Assembly (NCBI GenBank): GCA_019914995.1
Contig: CM034126.1
Location: 9,553,001-9,617,000, forward strand
Source of the DNA: Acanthochlamys bracteata
Taxonomy: Eukaryota; Streptophyta; Magnoliopsida; Pandanales; Velloziaceae
DNA: 64,000 nt
Reading direction: 5' to 3'
The position numbers and the translations under genes were made by a program. Below the pieces are notes generated by a model. The model was not told the DNA's origin and did not search any database. It saw only the letters and a list, made by a program, of their open reading frames with translations. Numbering within the stretch: the stretch's first letter is position 1; every line of letters starts with the position of its first letter. This document shows, piece by piece, positions 48,760 to 61,123 of the stretch.

Positions 48760-51700
48760 ATGAGAGAGGAGAATCCAAAAAAAAGCAAGGTTTTTTTCCC
48801 CCCATACAAGTTCTTTCTCTTCCCTGTAAATTCTGAAATTTTGCATCTAAAAATCTGCTTATTTTGTTCATCATTTCTTTGTTATAAACCAAAAAAATAG
48901 CTTTCATGGTCTAAGAGCTTCGTGAGGAAATGGTTCAACATTAAGAACAAAGCTCAAGACTTCCATGCAGATGAGGATGTTGGCAGAGGTAGGGCCTTTT
49001 TTCTTCTTTTCATGCCACAACTCCTTACTGGGATTTGAGTCATTTTACCCATTTGCTCTTAGCTCTTGCTTCTTTTTTATGTAAAAGATCACAGTGGAAT
49101 ATGCATTCACTTTCTATATTCTTGATTCATTGAACAATCTCTTGTTGTTTCAAATTCTTTTCCAGGACCACTTGTTCCATTACTCGGATATTATTGCTTG
49201 TAAATCTTCGTTTCAAATTGTTTAAGTCACTGTTTCAAATTGTTTAAGGCACTGTTTCAAATGGTTTAAGGGACTGTTTCAAATTGTTCTTTTAATCTAT
49301 AAGCGACAGCTAGGCCTATGCTAAAATCTTGTTTTTGCCATTGAACATTGTCTGCTGCTTTTTTCAGGAAGTGATGGGCATTGGAGGAGCAGCTTCACAG
49401 AGAGAGAAGCTTGCACAGTTAAGAAAAGCAAGACAGGTTTCAATGCTCCACTCTTGTTACATAATTGAATGGACCATACATACCAGTAGAGCTGTTTACT
49501 TCTTTCTTAACTTTATTTTGTTTTCATTCAATTGCCACTTCACTCTGATATGATTTTACTAAATAAGGTTTGATTTTATCTCCTCATTTTTGTTAATATC
49601 TAGAGAGATCATCAAGAAGAAATTTTGATCGAACTCGCGGAAAGATAGACCTAGACCCAGCTGAAGTCACAGACATACATGAATATAGGTGCTTCAATTT
49701 GCATACCAACATCAATTTCTGAAATTCCCTTTTTGTCTCAGTTGTTCTAAATGTTGATTGAATTGTTTCGCTATGATGAATAGGGCATTTGTTGCAACAT
49801 GGAATGTAGGTGGGAGATCTCCACCAGGTTATTTGAATCTTGACGACTGGCTTCACACATCACCCCCTGCTGACATCTATGTTATAGGGTAATATTTCTT
49901 TTCCCTCATGTAACCTGCAATTGTTCGTTGTTGTAAAGTTTATGGAAATACGTTGTAATTATGGCACTACAGCAAGATCATTTCCATTTTTCTTTAGGTT
50001 TCAAGAAATAGTTCCTCTCAATGCTGGTAATGTTCTGGGCACTGAAGATAATGGCCCTGCAAAGAAATGGGTGGCACTTATTAGAAAAACACTGAATAGT
50101 CTTCCAGGAGTTAGCATTAATGGAAGTTACCACACCCCCTCTCCTGTTCCTGACCCTATTGTGGAGCTTGAAGACGATTTCGAGGGTTCAACGACGAGGC
50201 AGAAGGCATCTTCTTTCTTCCACCGAAGATCATTCCAGGCCTTGAGTCGTAGTCTGAGAATGGACTGTGATATCATGGTCCCACAGCCAAGACTCGACCG
50301 CAGGTTCAGTGTTTGTGAGAGGATGATTTATGGTGGCAGACCAAGTGATTGTGATCCCAATTTTAGATGGGGTGGGTCATCGGATGATGAGAATGTGGGA
50401 ACGGATTCACCGAGTGTCTTCTCACCAATGTCGTATGGGTATTATGCTCCCTCGGTTATGGAGCGGAGAGAGAAACTAGGACACTCTAGGTACTTACTCC
50501 CTTACATATTGCAATATCTGTTCGAATGATGTTATGTTTTTTGTCTTTTAAGTTGGAGATCAATTGGTTAATCTATGTAGTTAACCTATAGCAGCATTTC
50601 TAGGTATTGCCTTGTTGCAAGCAAGCAGATGGTTGGGATTTTTCTCACTGTGTGGGTGAAAAGAGAGTTAAAAGATGACGTGCGGAACTTGAAGGTTTCC
50701 TGTGTTGGCAGAGGACTGATGGGCTATCTTGGAAACAAGGTGAGATCACTGGGTATGTCTTTGTTATTCATAGCATCCATATATATGTGAGAACTTGGCC
50801 TTTCGTTTGTGTCCCAGGGTTCTATTTCTGTTAGCATGTATTTGCACCAAACAAGTTTCTGCTTCGTCTGCTGCCATCTAACCTCAGGGCAGAAAGAAGG
50901 GGATGAAATACGCAGGAATTCTGATGTGATGGAGATTTTACGGAAGACCAGGTTTCCTCAGGTTCATGGAGAGGGCAATGACAGATCACCTGAAACAATC
51001 CTTGATCATGAGTATGTTCACCAGTCTTACAGTAGCTAGCTTAAAAGTTATACATAAATCACGTACAAATTGCTGGTTTATTTACTTCAACTCTTGATGC
51101 AACATCTTGTAGTCGGATAATATGGCTTGGTGATTTGAACTACCGAATAGCGCTCTCCTACCGCTCCGCAAAAGCTTTAGTCGAAATGCGCAACTGGAAA
51201 GCGTTGTTGGAAAAAGATCAGGTAGTTAACCTATCCCTTTTATCCTTGAGAAAAAAAGTTAAGCTATCCTTTTCAATTGTTTGATTAATGTTCTCAAAAG
51301 TAACCCTTTGCAAGTGATAATTCCATTTTATAGCTATGGCTTTCTCTTCTATAACGTAAGAGGTTTAGATGAAGAAGTATTTCTTGTTGTCGAGAGAAAG
51401 ATAAGCTCGTTGTATTATATTCTTAAATAATTTGGATCAGTTGTAAAATTTAGCGAATGTTTATATGCAGCTCCGTATAGAGCAAAGACACGGGCGTGTA
51501 TTTGAAGGGTGGCGTGAGGGAAGAATTTACTTCCCACCAACATACAAATATTCAAATAACTCGGATAGATATACGGGAGATGACATGAATCCAAAGGAGA
51601 AACGCCGAACTCCTGCATGGTTAGAACTCATATCTTAAATATAATTGTTTTTCTTTTAAAAAAAAGAAAAAACAAAGAGATGGTTTCTAATGAAAGTTGT

Positions 51701-51976
51701 TGAAATTCCTTTGCCATTGAAGCTTACGAAATCTATATATTTGGCAAATAAAGGTGTGACAGGATTCTATGGCATGGGAGGGGCCTGAATCAGTTGTCTT
51801 ATGTACGTGGTGAATCAAGGTTTTCAGATCATAGACCAGTTTACAGCATTTTCACAGCAGAAGTTGAATCTATAAACCATAACCGAATCAAGAACATGTC
51901 ATCTTGTAGTTCTCGAGTAGCAGTGGAAGAACTTTTGCCATACCCCCATGTATACCCAGAACTCAATTTGTTCTGA
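48760..51976 (+). CDS. Type I inositol polyphosphate 5-phosphatase
   Basis: Removes the 5-phosphate of inositol polyphosphates (IP3, IP4) and, for some members, phosphoinositides, damping calcium and hormone signalling in the cytosol or at membranes. Exons: 48760-48789, 48901-48988, 49368-49436, 49604-49688, 49784-49888, 49998-50489, 50604-50739, 50818-51011, 51113-51221, 51471-51619, 51754-51976. All are GT-AG with matching phases; 1680 nt gives 559 residues. The N-terminus ([20 protein letters not shown]) is basic. The catalytic domain begins at [13 protein letters not shown] and includes [15 protein letters not shown]. It is split by an insert of about 130 residues, typical of plant type I enzymes. 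Signature motifs are WLGDLNYRI and [11 protein letters not shown] with [12 protein letters not shown]. The end [15 protein letters not shown] is characteristic of the 5PTase4/5PTase2-like group. Start: the ATG whose ten-codon exon joins in phase to the family N-terminus. The gene looks intact. Confidence 0.96.
49209..49290 (+). repeat. Minisatellite-like tandem repeat in 5-phosphatase intron 2
   Basis: Four copies of a roughly 23-24-bp unit, GTTTCAAATTGTTTAAG plus GCACT variants, lie head to tail. The last copy is truncated. Confidence 0.85.
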
Positions 51977-53984
51977 AGAAGGCATTGTACTTCATTTCTG
52001 CGGAGGTAATTTCTCAATCAAAATTCCTTGCTTGTGAAATACCCTTCTTGATGATTAGAGTATTCTTATATTATCTATGGTATTTCTGCTAGGAAGTTGA
52101 TCTGCAAACATGAAGCAATTGATGAATTTGATACCATACAAGATCATTTCTACTGTGAGTAGAGTTTACATATAGAGTCAAATTCTATCTAACTCCTGAG
52201 ATACATAATCTATTCTGAACCTAACAACTAAATCATTATGTGAAGGTACTTATTTATGTTGTAAAAGCGCACAGGGGACTTGCCCTTTGAGGACTTGGAA
52301 AGCTTCTTGACCAGGTGATCGCTTAACCACAATGTAGAGAATAATGTTAAACTACCTTAGTTATTTAAATCGAGAAATCACCAATATAATTACTTGTTGA
52401 TAGATGTGAAATATATCACAAATCAGAGCGTCATCTAATGAGTATAGAATTTATATTTTGCTTCTGCAGGTTTCTAAAAAAAGCGGAGGCTGTTTATATC
52501 TGATTACAAGTTAGTTCCAAGCTTTACATTATTATCTTTTACCAACTTAAATTAAAAATTTTCTTGAGAATTTTAAACTGATACAATGCTTTATGTTTGC
52601 TTCTTACAGGGAAAAGAAAATCGCAATTTTGTACTAACCAAGCTCTAACAACTCGGATACCAGCCAGTGGGACTAACAATGGAGCTGCTGATAACTGCAT
52701 CCACCTGCAAGAATTTTTCAAAGTCTCAAATAACCAGCAGAAAGATCTGGCTTAATATACGGTGACTCATTTTACGGTTTTACTCGATCAATTCAGATTC
52801 GTCGATACATGAATTTTCTAATATTATCATTTGTAAGGGATTTTTTTACAGTTGGATGTCGGGGAGTAAACAAACATGATAATCTTCTACAGTTATATCT
52901 TTTCTCGGTTAATTATTTACCCGTAGAAGGGGCAACGATTTGAAGCACTGCATGCACATTTCATACTCATTGAAATTTGTTGTAAAGAGAAGCAAGTTAT
53001 GATTTTATTGTTTATCATATAGCTGGAAAAGAGAAAAAAAAAACTTTCATTGATTGTCTTCTCCACTGTTTGATGGTAAGTGTTCTGTTTTGCATGCATT
53101 TGCAGAAGAACTGCAAAGCAATAACAAAAGAAGGAAAGAAAGAAAAAAAGAAAGCAGACTGATGTGTGGGACTGGTGATATGATATTGAATAGAAGACAA
53201 ATGGGGTATTGAAAAATAGTGCTTTCTGCTGAAAAAGAGAAGGATTGTTTATTGTTCTTTAGCTTTCGTATATTCTGAACTACTGGATATGTGCTACAAT
53301 TTTTTTGGGTTCGTAAATTCAAAACAGTTTTAAATATAATTGCTTTAAATTCTCTCAAGTATCAATACTCTGACATGCATACTATATAGCATGTTCTCAT
53401 TTAATTTACTGAAAGTACAACTTCTCCTAAACACTGTTAAGACAAAATTATGGGAAAAGAGGTTGAGGACAATTAATGTGTTTTAATTTTTTATTCTTTT
53501 CGCAATTGTGAATCGTTCTATGCACATAAAGTCTTTGTTTTAACTGCAATGCAAGCGATGCAGGTAATAATCATAAGTAAACCTCGACGCATGTCGATCA
53601 ACAGCGGTGGGCTTTATTTTTGTTCAGTTATTATGTTTGTGCTTTTGCTCTTCTCTAGTCATCAGACCTTCCTTGTCCATGAAACCCAGAGACTTATTAG
53701 GCCCCATTTTATTAAATCCTCTGCAAAAGTTAATGGCGATGTCAATCAATGTTCTTTACTTGCTGTCGAAAGAATGCAACTGCACGGAAATAGCAACATG
53801 AGTCTGTGCTATGTATTGAGATTTGAGTCTTAATTTTTAAAATTAATGTGGATAAAATATGTTTACATCTTTTATTAGAAACTTTAGCATCCAAGACATG
53901 TTAAGATGGTCAAAGGAGCAATGATAGATCATGAACAAGTAATAACACCTTTTGCGTTGGTGGTTTTTTCATTACACCTTTTTA
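51977..53984. other. 5-phosphatase 3' UTR and spacer
   Basis: Directly follows the stop codon. The sequence is less AT-extreme than the repeats further right and could include a long or spliced 3' UTR up to about 52750. No further gene is certain. Confidence 0.35.
53591..53833 (+). CDS. Candidate small secreted protein, unrecognised
   Basis: An 80-codon reading starts MSINSGGLYF and continues with a hydrophobic stretch (VIMFVLLLF, residues 13-21) followed by polar sequence, which looks like a signal peptide. It has a few cysteines but no CLE, EPF, IDA or RALF motif. A chance open frame in spacer DNA is just as possible. Confidence 0.2.
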   Translation: MSINSGGLYFCSVIMFVLLLFSSHQTFLVHETQRLIRPHFIKSSAKVNGDVNQCSLLAVERMQLHGNSNMSLCYVLRFES

Positions 53985-54225
53985 TTTATAAAATAAAATT
54001 TTTCTGTAATAAAAAATATTTTAATTTTTTTAAAAAATAAGTTTTTTTTATTTTTGAAAAAATAATAAAAATATACAATAAAAAAATTTCATTATGTAAA
54101 ATTTTTCTATAATTTCTAAATTTTTAAATAAATTTTTAAATATTTATAAAATATATATTAAAAATATAAAATTAAAAATTAAAAAAAATATATTGAAAAA
54201 ACGCTCAGCCAAACGCTCTATAAGA
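53985..54225 (+). repeat. Dispersed AT-rich element, CCAAACGC-type, best copy
   Basis: About 240 bp almost without G or C, with blocks AATAATAAAAATATACAATA, TTAAATATTTATAAAATATA and ATATAAAATTAAAAATTAAA, closed by ACGCTCAGCCAAACGCTC. At least four other copies in the window share block order and terminus. This fits a small non-autonomous transposon family; inverted termini are not clear. Confidence 0.65.
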
Positions 54226-56568
54226 TCAATGCCTAGCTACTTACAATGATTCATGACAGACATGGAGTAATTTAGAAGCGAGCATTGGAATCTTCAGATG
54301 CTCAAAGGATGAGTAGTGATTGTTTTTGTTTTTTAAAGGATTAATAATTCGTACCTTCTATAATATTTCAAGAAATAGGTAATCTTTAATTAAATTTAAG
54401 TTTACTTCTCAATTTTTTTAAAATATTTTATCAAAAAAATAGTACATTATGGGAACATTTAGAAATGTTTAAAATAAAAAAAATTTCTAAAATAGAACTT
54501 TTTCAGAACTTATCAAAAAATAACCTTCACTTTATTAATCTAAATAAGTAAAAAGCATATATATAAATTGTAGGAAATAAAATTCACTTATATTTTTCAA
54601 AACTTAAAAAAAAAAATGAAATACTTTTAAATATTTTATTAGTAAATATAACTTTTTTGTAAAATGAAATATAAAGTCATAAATATTATTTGAGTTGAAA
54701 TTAGAAATACCCTACAAAAATACAGAAGCCTGTTTATAATCAGTGCTAGGATCTTCATGAAAATTTGGGCTATTTATTGTTTACGTGGGAGACGAAGATG
54801 TCAAAAATAAAGCATTCACAAAAATGCCTTTGCTTCATCTTATCACTATTATCATCTTTGCCTTCATTTGCAAATGTTAGAAGCATTTACCAATAAAATA
54901 GTGTTATTTCACATTTTCAAACTGAACTGAGTGAACTCTTCCGGTGTGTTTGGCAGTGCGTTTGGAGAAATTTTTGTTCCCCAAACGCACTATACAGTAA
55001 AAATATTTGTTTGGAAATGTTTGGTTGAACGCAACTTATCCGAACCACTGCTTTTAACCAAAACGCTATTCTATCTAAATTACAAATTTAATCTCAGAAT
55101 AACTATTATTTAAAATAATTATGTAAAAAAAACAAATATTATCTAAAATAATTTTAACAAATTATTTAAAAAATTATAGAATATCTAACAATTTATTCAA
55201 TGTTTAATAAATTATTTAATTATCTAACAAATATTTTAAATAATTATTTAACAAATTATTTTACTAAATAATAATAATTTTAATTTAAATAAATACTTAT
55301 ATAAAATAATTAATTTAAATATTTTTATTTTAAAAGAAAAATCAATACAAATTACTTTATTAAATATAATATTTTTTAAATAAATATTTTATTCAAAATA
55401 GCATCAATAATTTAATAAATATACATCAATAACTAATACAAAATACTAAAGAATAATTCAGTAATTTTCATATCTTTTCAACCTGAAAAGTACATTATCC
55501 AAAAATACTACCAAATATTATTCTAGAAAAACTTTTTTTTTCTTCATTTCTCAAAAATTACTTTTTTTTTTATAAATTTCATTTCAAAAAAACCCTTTTT
55601 CATAAGAAATGGCTCCCTTCTTCTTATCGATGAAATGGATCAAAGCAAAACAAACAGAACTGCTGTGAATGAAGGACAGAATCTAATTAAATCACATCGT
55701 ACAGTGACAGAAATGAGTGGAAAGAACATAATATTGGACCCTGAAAACCATGGTTTACACTCTGCTGCTGTGCGTCACGTGGTAAAAAGAAAGACTCTGA
55801 CTTCTATCACAAATCTCACATCAATCTCCAACTCTCACACTTTTTTTCTTGCCAAATTTTAGAGCTCAGTTGTATTGATCATTATTTATGTGGATCACCT
55901 GTTACTAGTTGACTTGCGCCGTAAACAAAAACAAAAGAAAGAAAATCAGATGGTACAACTCCAGCTAAAATATTCAACAATGGTATTTTAGTGTATTGTT
56001 GGTTAAGAAAAATGAACTCAAAATACAAACATTCCTTATACACTAATTGTGAACAGTCATGACGGGGCTGAGTTGGTTATACTACAAAATTGCACCAGAT
56101 AGATACAACATAAATTAAGACTAAAAGGCTTACCTTTGCGCAGGCACCAGTGAACGAACTCAAGAGGTGCTTAAAGATTGCATACCGTTTGCCTTTTTTC
56201 ATTATGCATTGTATTTCTCTTCAATGATTCCACAAGAGAGTAAACTTAATTCTTGAAGAAGATTGGAAGAAATAAAACATTCCTTTCCTTCACTAGGAGT
56301 CTAGGATGAAACATCTGTACATGTCTTTCTGAAAAACATCAAGGTAGGTATATGTTGATACTGGCACGATTCAACAAAATATAATAAGCATTCTACTAAT
56401 GCTGAATTCTCAACCAAAAAAAAAAATCTGATGGTCAGACATACCTGAAGGACTAGATCAAAGGGCTATTGAAAACTTTCCATGTAACCACTTCAAAAGA
56501 TTTTTCTCATGTACTGTGGCTACATACTGCAAATACTTTACTGATATTGTTTGCACAAAATTATGTTA
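54226..56568. other. AT-rich spacer
   Basis: No gene recognised. The motif GTTTGG..GCGTTTGG and its complement CCAAACGC flank a short stretch at about 54947-54989, probably another element end. 55080-55420 is almost pure A/T. Confidence 0.4.
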
Positions 56569-58923
56569 TCATGTTAGCCCAATCCATTTCTTAAAAGCTA
56601 AAGCTGCTTCTCGTCTTTCTGCTTGAGCTTCAGTTTGAATCTTTGGAGCCTTTCCCTTATAAAGTGTCCTGTGATACTTCAACCAAAGTGATCGATACTT
56701 GAACTTATCAATGAACATATTCGTCTTTTCCATAATCGCGATGACTTCCATAGCTCTGAGGAAGAATCCCCCTCTAACAAAACAATACAATAATGAGTCT
56801 AAGAGCTCCTGATCAAACTTCATTGAGTTCGAACTAACTAGGACTTTCATCTCACCCCATATGTCTGTTACTTCCACATACTTGCCTCCAACTGCTGCAT
56901 AAGCAGTGACCAAAGAATGGTACGTCTGGGCATTTGGGCTGTGTCCTAAAGCTCTCATCTTGTTGAGAGCCTTCTGTGCATCGTGCATCAGCCTTTTCTT
57001 GCAGAAAAAATGTATAATGTTGTTCCAGTCATGAACACCTGAACTAATTCTATTGTTATCTTTAATTTCCTCCAACAGTTTGGTCATCAATGATGCTTCA
57101 TTGCTCCCAGCACATCGTTCAACTAGCATCTGAAACTCTTGATTGCTGTGTTTTGGCATGTTAGACTCTCTTATCTCCCTGTAACAGTGGAGAGCACCCC
57201 TTGTATCCTTCTCATGCACATGTGATTCAATTAGTGCTTCATAACAGCTTGAATCGAGCTGAATGCCACTGCTGCGTGCTTCCTTCAAGAGCGCAGTTGC
57301 CTCAAATTGTCTTTTCTCTTTGCAGTAAGCTTTAAGCAAAGAAGAATACACAGAAGAACCAACTTTAACTTCACTAAATCTCATCTCATCCAACAGATCA
57401 TGCGCTTGGTCTAACAAACCAAGTGATATGCACGCATTTATGACCTGTACTACAGCAGAATTTTCTACAGAAAGAGGGGAATCTTCCTTATTAGCCTTGA
57501 TTAGAAAAGCTGCCAATTCGCTTATCTTGTCAGCTTCCAGGAAAGCTCTAACAAGTTTAGCATAGACTGTATCAGTTGGATGCAGGAAGCCACGTTCTGA
57601 TTTGACTAGTTCAACCTGACAATGCAGCTTTTTTGATAGAAGACTCAGTGATGCCTTTGCCTCAGCTTCAAGCCATGAGAAGTTTCCATCTTTTAAAAAC
57701 TCCATATAAGATAGAGGAGGACCTTTAATTAATCTGAACTCAGACTGGGCATTTGAATCGCTCTTTTCAGAATCTTCGTGGTTATGAAAAGCCTTTCTGC
57801 AACCTCCTACAGCTTCTAATACTGATTTTGCAGCGGCTAATGACAGCTTTGCCTCCTTAGTTTTCCTGAGCATTTGCAAGACCATATCAGTGGCATTACT
57901 TAGATCTCCAAATTTCAAATGGCATGAGAGCAAGCAATCATAGAACTGCCGAATCTCTGATTCACCAAGGCCAGTAGCTTCTTCTACATGGCGTCTCAAT
58001 TTCTTTATCTCATCCAACCGCCCGTTTCTTTCATATATTCTAGCCATGATTACAAGTACACCACCATCTGGCTTCACACCTATTCGCGGCATCAACTCTA
58101 GAAGCTGCTCGGCTTTTCTTGTGGTCTCAAACAAAAGACAAGCGGTTAACACTATGTTAAATGCAAAAGCATTAGGCTTCATCAACAGTAAAGTTTTATT
58201 GCTCTTCTTTCTAGGATCCACTCGATTATCCTTGAAGGGAAAACAGATCTCCATAACAAGCTCTGAAGCAACAAATGCTCCAGTTGCAGTTTGGGACATG
58301 TGTCCTACAACACCTACCCATGCTGACATAGGCGGCCATGCTTCAACTTGCACAAGTCTTCTAAGAACATTTGAAGCAAAAATAGGAAGCTCATGCCTTG
58401 CTAGGATGAAAGACAAGTAAAGAAGGGATTCCCTATCCAAAAGGTCATGCTTCTGCTCATCAAAGACATGTTCCACCAAGCTATAAGCCTTCTTCAGCCA
58501 GATAACCTTACAGCTCTCAGCAAGGCTGGAAATGAGCTTGTTTAAAATCGATTTCCTAGGGAACCCATCCATATGCATGTACTTCTCATATGCCTTCCAT
58601 GCATCTTCCAATCTATTATCATTAATCGCATCAAGTATCTCAATAGCAAGCCTAGAAGGGTCATCAGCTTGAACCAGAATTGGTTCTGCTAATGTGGAGA
58701 TGAAGAGTGCAGATGGGTTGCGATGTCCTTTCTGGGCTGTGTATGGGTGCATGGTGCCAGAAGCATTCCCAAAAAAGTTCAAAGCAGACTTATTAAGTGA
58801 AAGGGGCATAGTATGACAACCAGCATCCTCAATAACCCTGTAGTTCCACTCCATAAATAGAGGCAGCAAAGATAGCTGGGACATTCGAGCATATCGAATG
58901 GCAGTCTTTTGAAAGGCGAGCAT
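56569..58923 (-). CDS. Pentatricopeptide repeat protein, At1g03100-like, probably mitochondrial
   Basis: Intron-less 784-residue P-class PPR. PPR proteins bind organelle RNA, one repeat per base, and act in processing, stability or translation; the target here is unknown. The first about 90 residues are rich in Ser, Asn and basic residues with few acidic ones, fitting a mitochondrial presequence. Helical repeat pairs run through the rest. Examples are KPNAFAFNIVLTACLLFETT followed by KAEQLLELMPRIGVKPDG at about 250-290, then VGSSVYSSLLKAYCKEKRQF and SSCYEALIESHVHEKDT at about 545-600, and PNAQTYHSLVTAYAAVGGKY near 690. The C-terminus ends ERREAALAFKKWIGLT. It resembles Arabidopsis At1g03100 from memory. 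Start: first ATG of the open frame; no break is seen. A 5' UTR with introns upstream is possible. Confidence 0.93.
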   Translation of the reverse strand: MLAFQKTAIRYARMSQLSLLPLFMEWNYRVIEDAGCHTMPLSLNKSALNFFGNASGTMHPYTAQKGHRNPSALFISTLAEPILVQADDPSRLAIEILDAINDNRLEDAWKAYEKYMHMDGFPRKSILNKLISSLAESCKVIWLKKAYSLVEHVFDEQKHDLLDRESLLYLSFILARHELPIFASNVLRRLVQVEAWPPMSAWVGVVGHMSQTATGAFVASELVMEICFPFKDNRVDPRKKSNKTLLLMKPNAFAFNIVLTACLLFETTRKAEQLLELMPRIGVKPDGGVLVIMARIYERNGRLDEIKKLRRHVEEATGLGESEIRQFYDCLLSCHLKFGDLSNATDMVLQMLRKTKEAKLSLAAAKSVLEAVGGCRKAFHNHEDSEKSDSNAQSEFRLIKGPPLSYMEFLKDGNFSWLEAEAKASLSLLSKKLHCQVELVKSERGFLHPTDTVYAKLVRAFLEADKISELAAFLIKANKEDSPLSVENSAVVQVINACISLGLLDQAHDLLDEMRFSEVKVGSSVYSSLLKAYCKEKRQFEATALLKEARSSGIQLDSSCYEALIESHVHEKDTRGALHCYREIRESNMPKHSNQEFQMLVERCAGSNEASLMTKLLEEIKDNNRISSGVHDWNNIIHFFCKKRLMHDAQKALNKMRALGHSPNAQTYHSLVTAYAAVGGKYVEVTDIWGEMKVLVSSNSMKFDQELLDSLLYCFVRGGFFLRAMEVIAIMEKTNMFIDKFKYRSLWLKYHRTLYKGKAPKIQTEAQAERREAALAFKKWIGLT

Positions 58924-61123
58924 GTTCTCTCAATGCATAAAACTGGCTCCTAGGAGACTTATTTGCAAATCTCTAACGAAGAAACAATTCCCCAGATCTT
59001 GTTTACATATGGCTCTAACCATAACAGGGAAGTCGATGCAAACAATGGATGAGTATGTTGGCAATGCAACACCCCAAAGAAAATGTAGATGCTTGAAGCT
59101 CTATTCTATTTACAAAAGGTTAGAATCAGGAGAAGTAAAAGTGTACATAGATTAATGCACAAAATAAACAGAATTCTGATTTTAGCCATGGAAAATGCAA
59201 TATCTGTGATATCTAGACAAACATACGCACACACCTCTTACCTGCCTCTAACACTCACAAAACGTGACAGTAATTAGAATAGTCACTACTTGTCAGCCAT
59301 GTACTTCACTTCTAAGTTATTGTGCTTGCATTTCAAGTTTTACTCGAAGACTCACACATCCAACTCCCCCTCCGCCCGCCCCCTCCCCCCCCCTATCTTA
59401 TCCCCTACCGAAATAAACAATCATGTTTCTAGAGCTTAATGATGCTAATAGACCTGCCTGAAACTAAAAGATATTCCTTTTTCAATGGAACACTTCAATC
59501 TCTCCTTATTATTGAAAAGGTAGCAACTGTTATGAAGGCAAACAATAACTTCTGGCAGCATAGCTTTATTTCTATGAAACATCTTCAACACCAAAGAAAT
59601 GAGAAAGATAACATATTGGTTCTAATATGTCTGCACCTTTCAGGCTTAGCAATTGAGATGAGCGGTTCTACAGCAGGAAAACTATTGGGACTGTCGATAG
59701 CGGAACCACAAATGATATACCAAAAATTTTTATTAGTTTTGCTTAATTGAAGCGAAGACCGCCTAGACTGGTAGAGAGATACCATCTTCTAGATAAATGA
59801 ATTACGTCCAAACAAGCACTGTTTTCCAATGCTCACTCCGTAAAGAAATCTTGCAATTAACAAATTTTACACAATGCAGACATGGCCAGGGATCAGTCTG
59901 AAACATTGTCTTACAGGCACAATTCAAGTGGTCTTTAAGTCAAATCCACAAACAATTTGTGGGCAATAAAAAAACATCTAGGTTCAGATGAAAACATACT
60001 TGATTGTTTCACGAAGAAGCTAGCAATAATAAAAATACAGGAAAAGTAAAACCCAAACAGGTATGTCATGAGGTTGCCAAATGCTTGATGAAAAATTACC
60101 AAGAACGAGCGCTGGAATGTTGGATGGAGACAGAGAAGGAACGAACTCGTTTGGAGTTAGGCTGCGAAAAGTACACATTTTGGACTTAATTTCTTTCGCT
60201 ATAATGTTTTAGAGATTGTAGGGAAATCACCTTCTCATACCAGATTTTGAGTTCGAACTCACTTTTTGTATATTTTAAACTCACTGAACTCATTACTAAT
60301 CTACTTCTTATCGAACTCAGTCCACCGAATCTTAGTTTCACGAAATTCATTTCCTACTAATTAAAATACACCCCAAATGGCAATAAAAATTTCACTTTGT
60401 TACCATAAAGTCGAATGATGTGTACTCAGTAAGCTTAGGGGCCCATTTGACTAAGCTGAAAATTACTTTGACTTTTTTCAAAAAAGAATCTCTACATTTG
60501 GATAAAAACTGTCTGGTGGGTTTAGTATTAGTGGGTTTAGGGTAAATTGAAAGGGGTTTAGAGTAAATGGCAAAACTCTTAGCAGCGTTCTGTAAATCTA
60601 ATATTAACCATGTGAGGTATATCACTATTAAGATAACCCTATAGTATACTCATCTCATGTGGCATAAACATTGTATAAAGTACAACAAAATTAATAGGTT
60701 AACATGTAACACTATAAAGTACAATTGACAGCTACTGCATGTATAAAGAATGGCAGCAATATAAGCTGGATACATTAGTGATATGTTGCATGAACAAAGT
60801 AAATGGCATGACTATTGAAACAATAATGTTCTAGATAGTGATATTCAAGATGTATGTTATAGCTTCTGCTGTAAAAGGAAATAGCAATTTCTATGTTGAT
60901 ATTAGGAAGATACAAGAATGTATAATTGTCACTATAGCCATCATTGCAAGAATGCAATCTCCAGTAGCAAGTTAGAAAAAGTCAAAAGCCATCAAAGCAC
61001 AAATAACCCTTTGATAGAATTTGAAAGCATAATTCTAAGTCATTTGGAAAGCTCGTAGCAGTTTTATAGTTACAAGCTTTCCGATTGCAACATCTAATTA
61101 TGAAAGAAGGTTTTGCAGCTTAC
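58924..61123. other. Upstream region of the PPR gene
   Basis: No protein gene recognised. It may be leader intron sequence of the PPR gene if the exon-like pieces at 61124-61990 belong to it. A C-rich tract (CCCCCTCCGCCCGCCCCC and neighbours) lies near 59361-59394. Confidence 0.3.

Noticed and set aside
59361-59394. C-rich tract as a possible i-motif/G-quadruplex element.
   Set aside because: The runs are irregular and there is no gene-proximal context; it is probably simple sequence.
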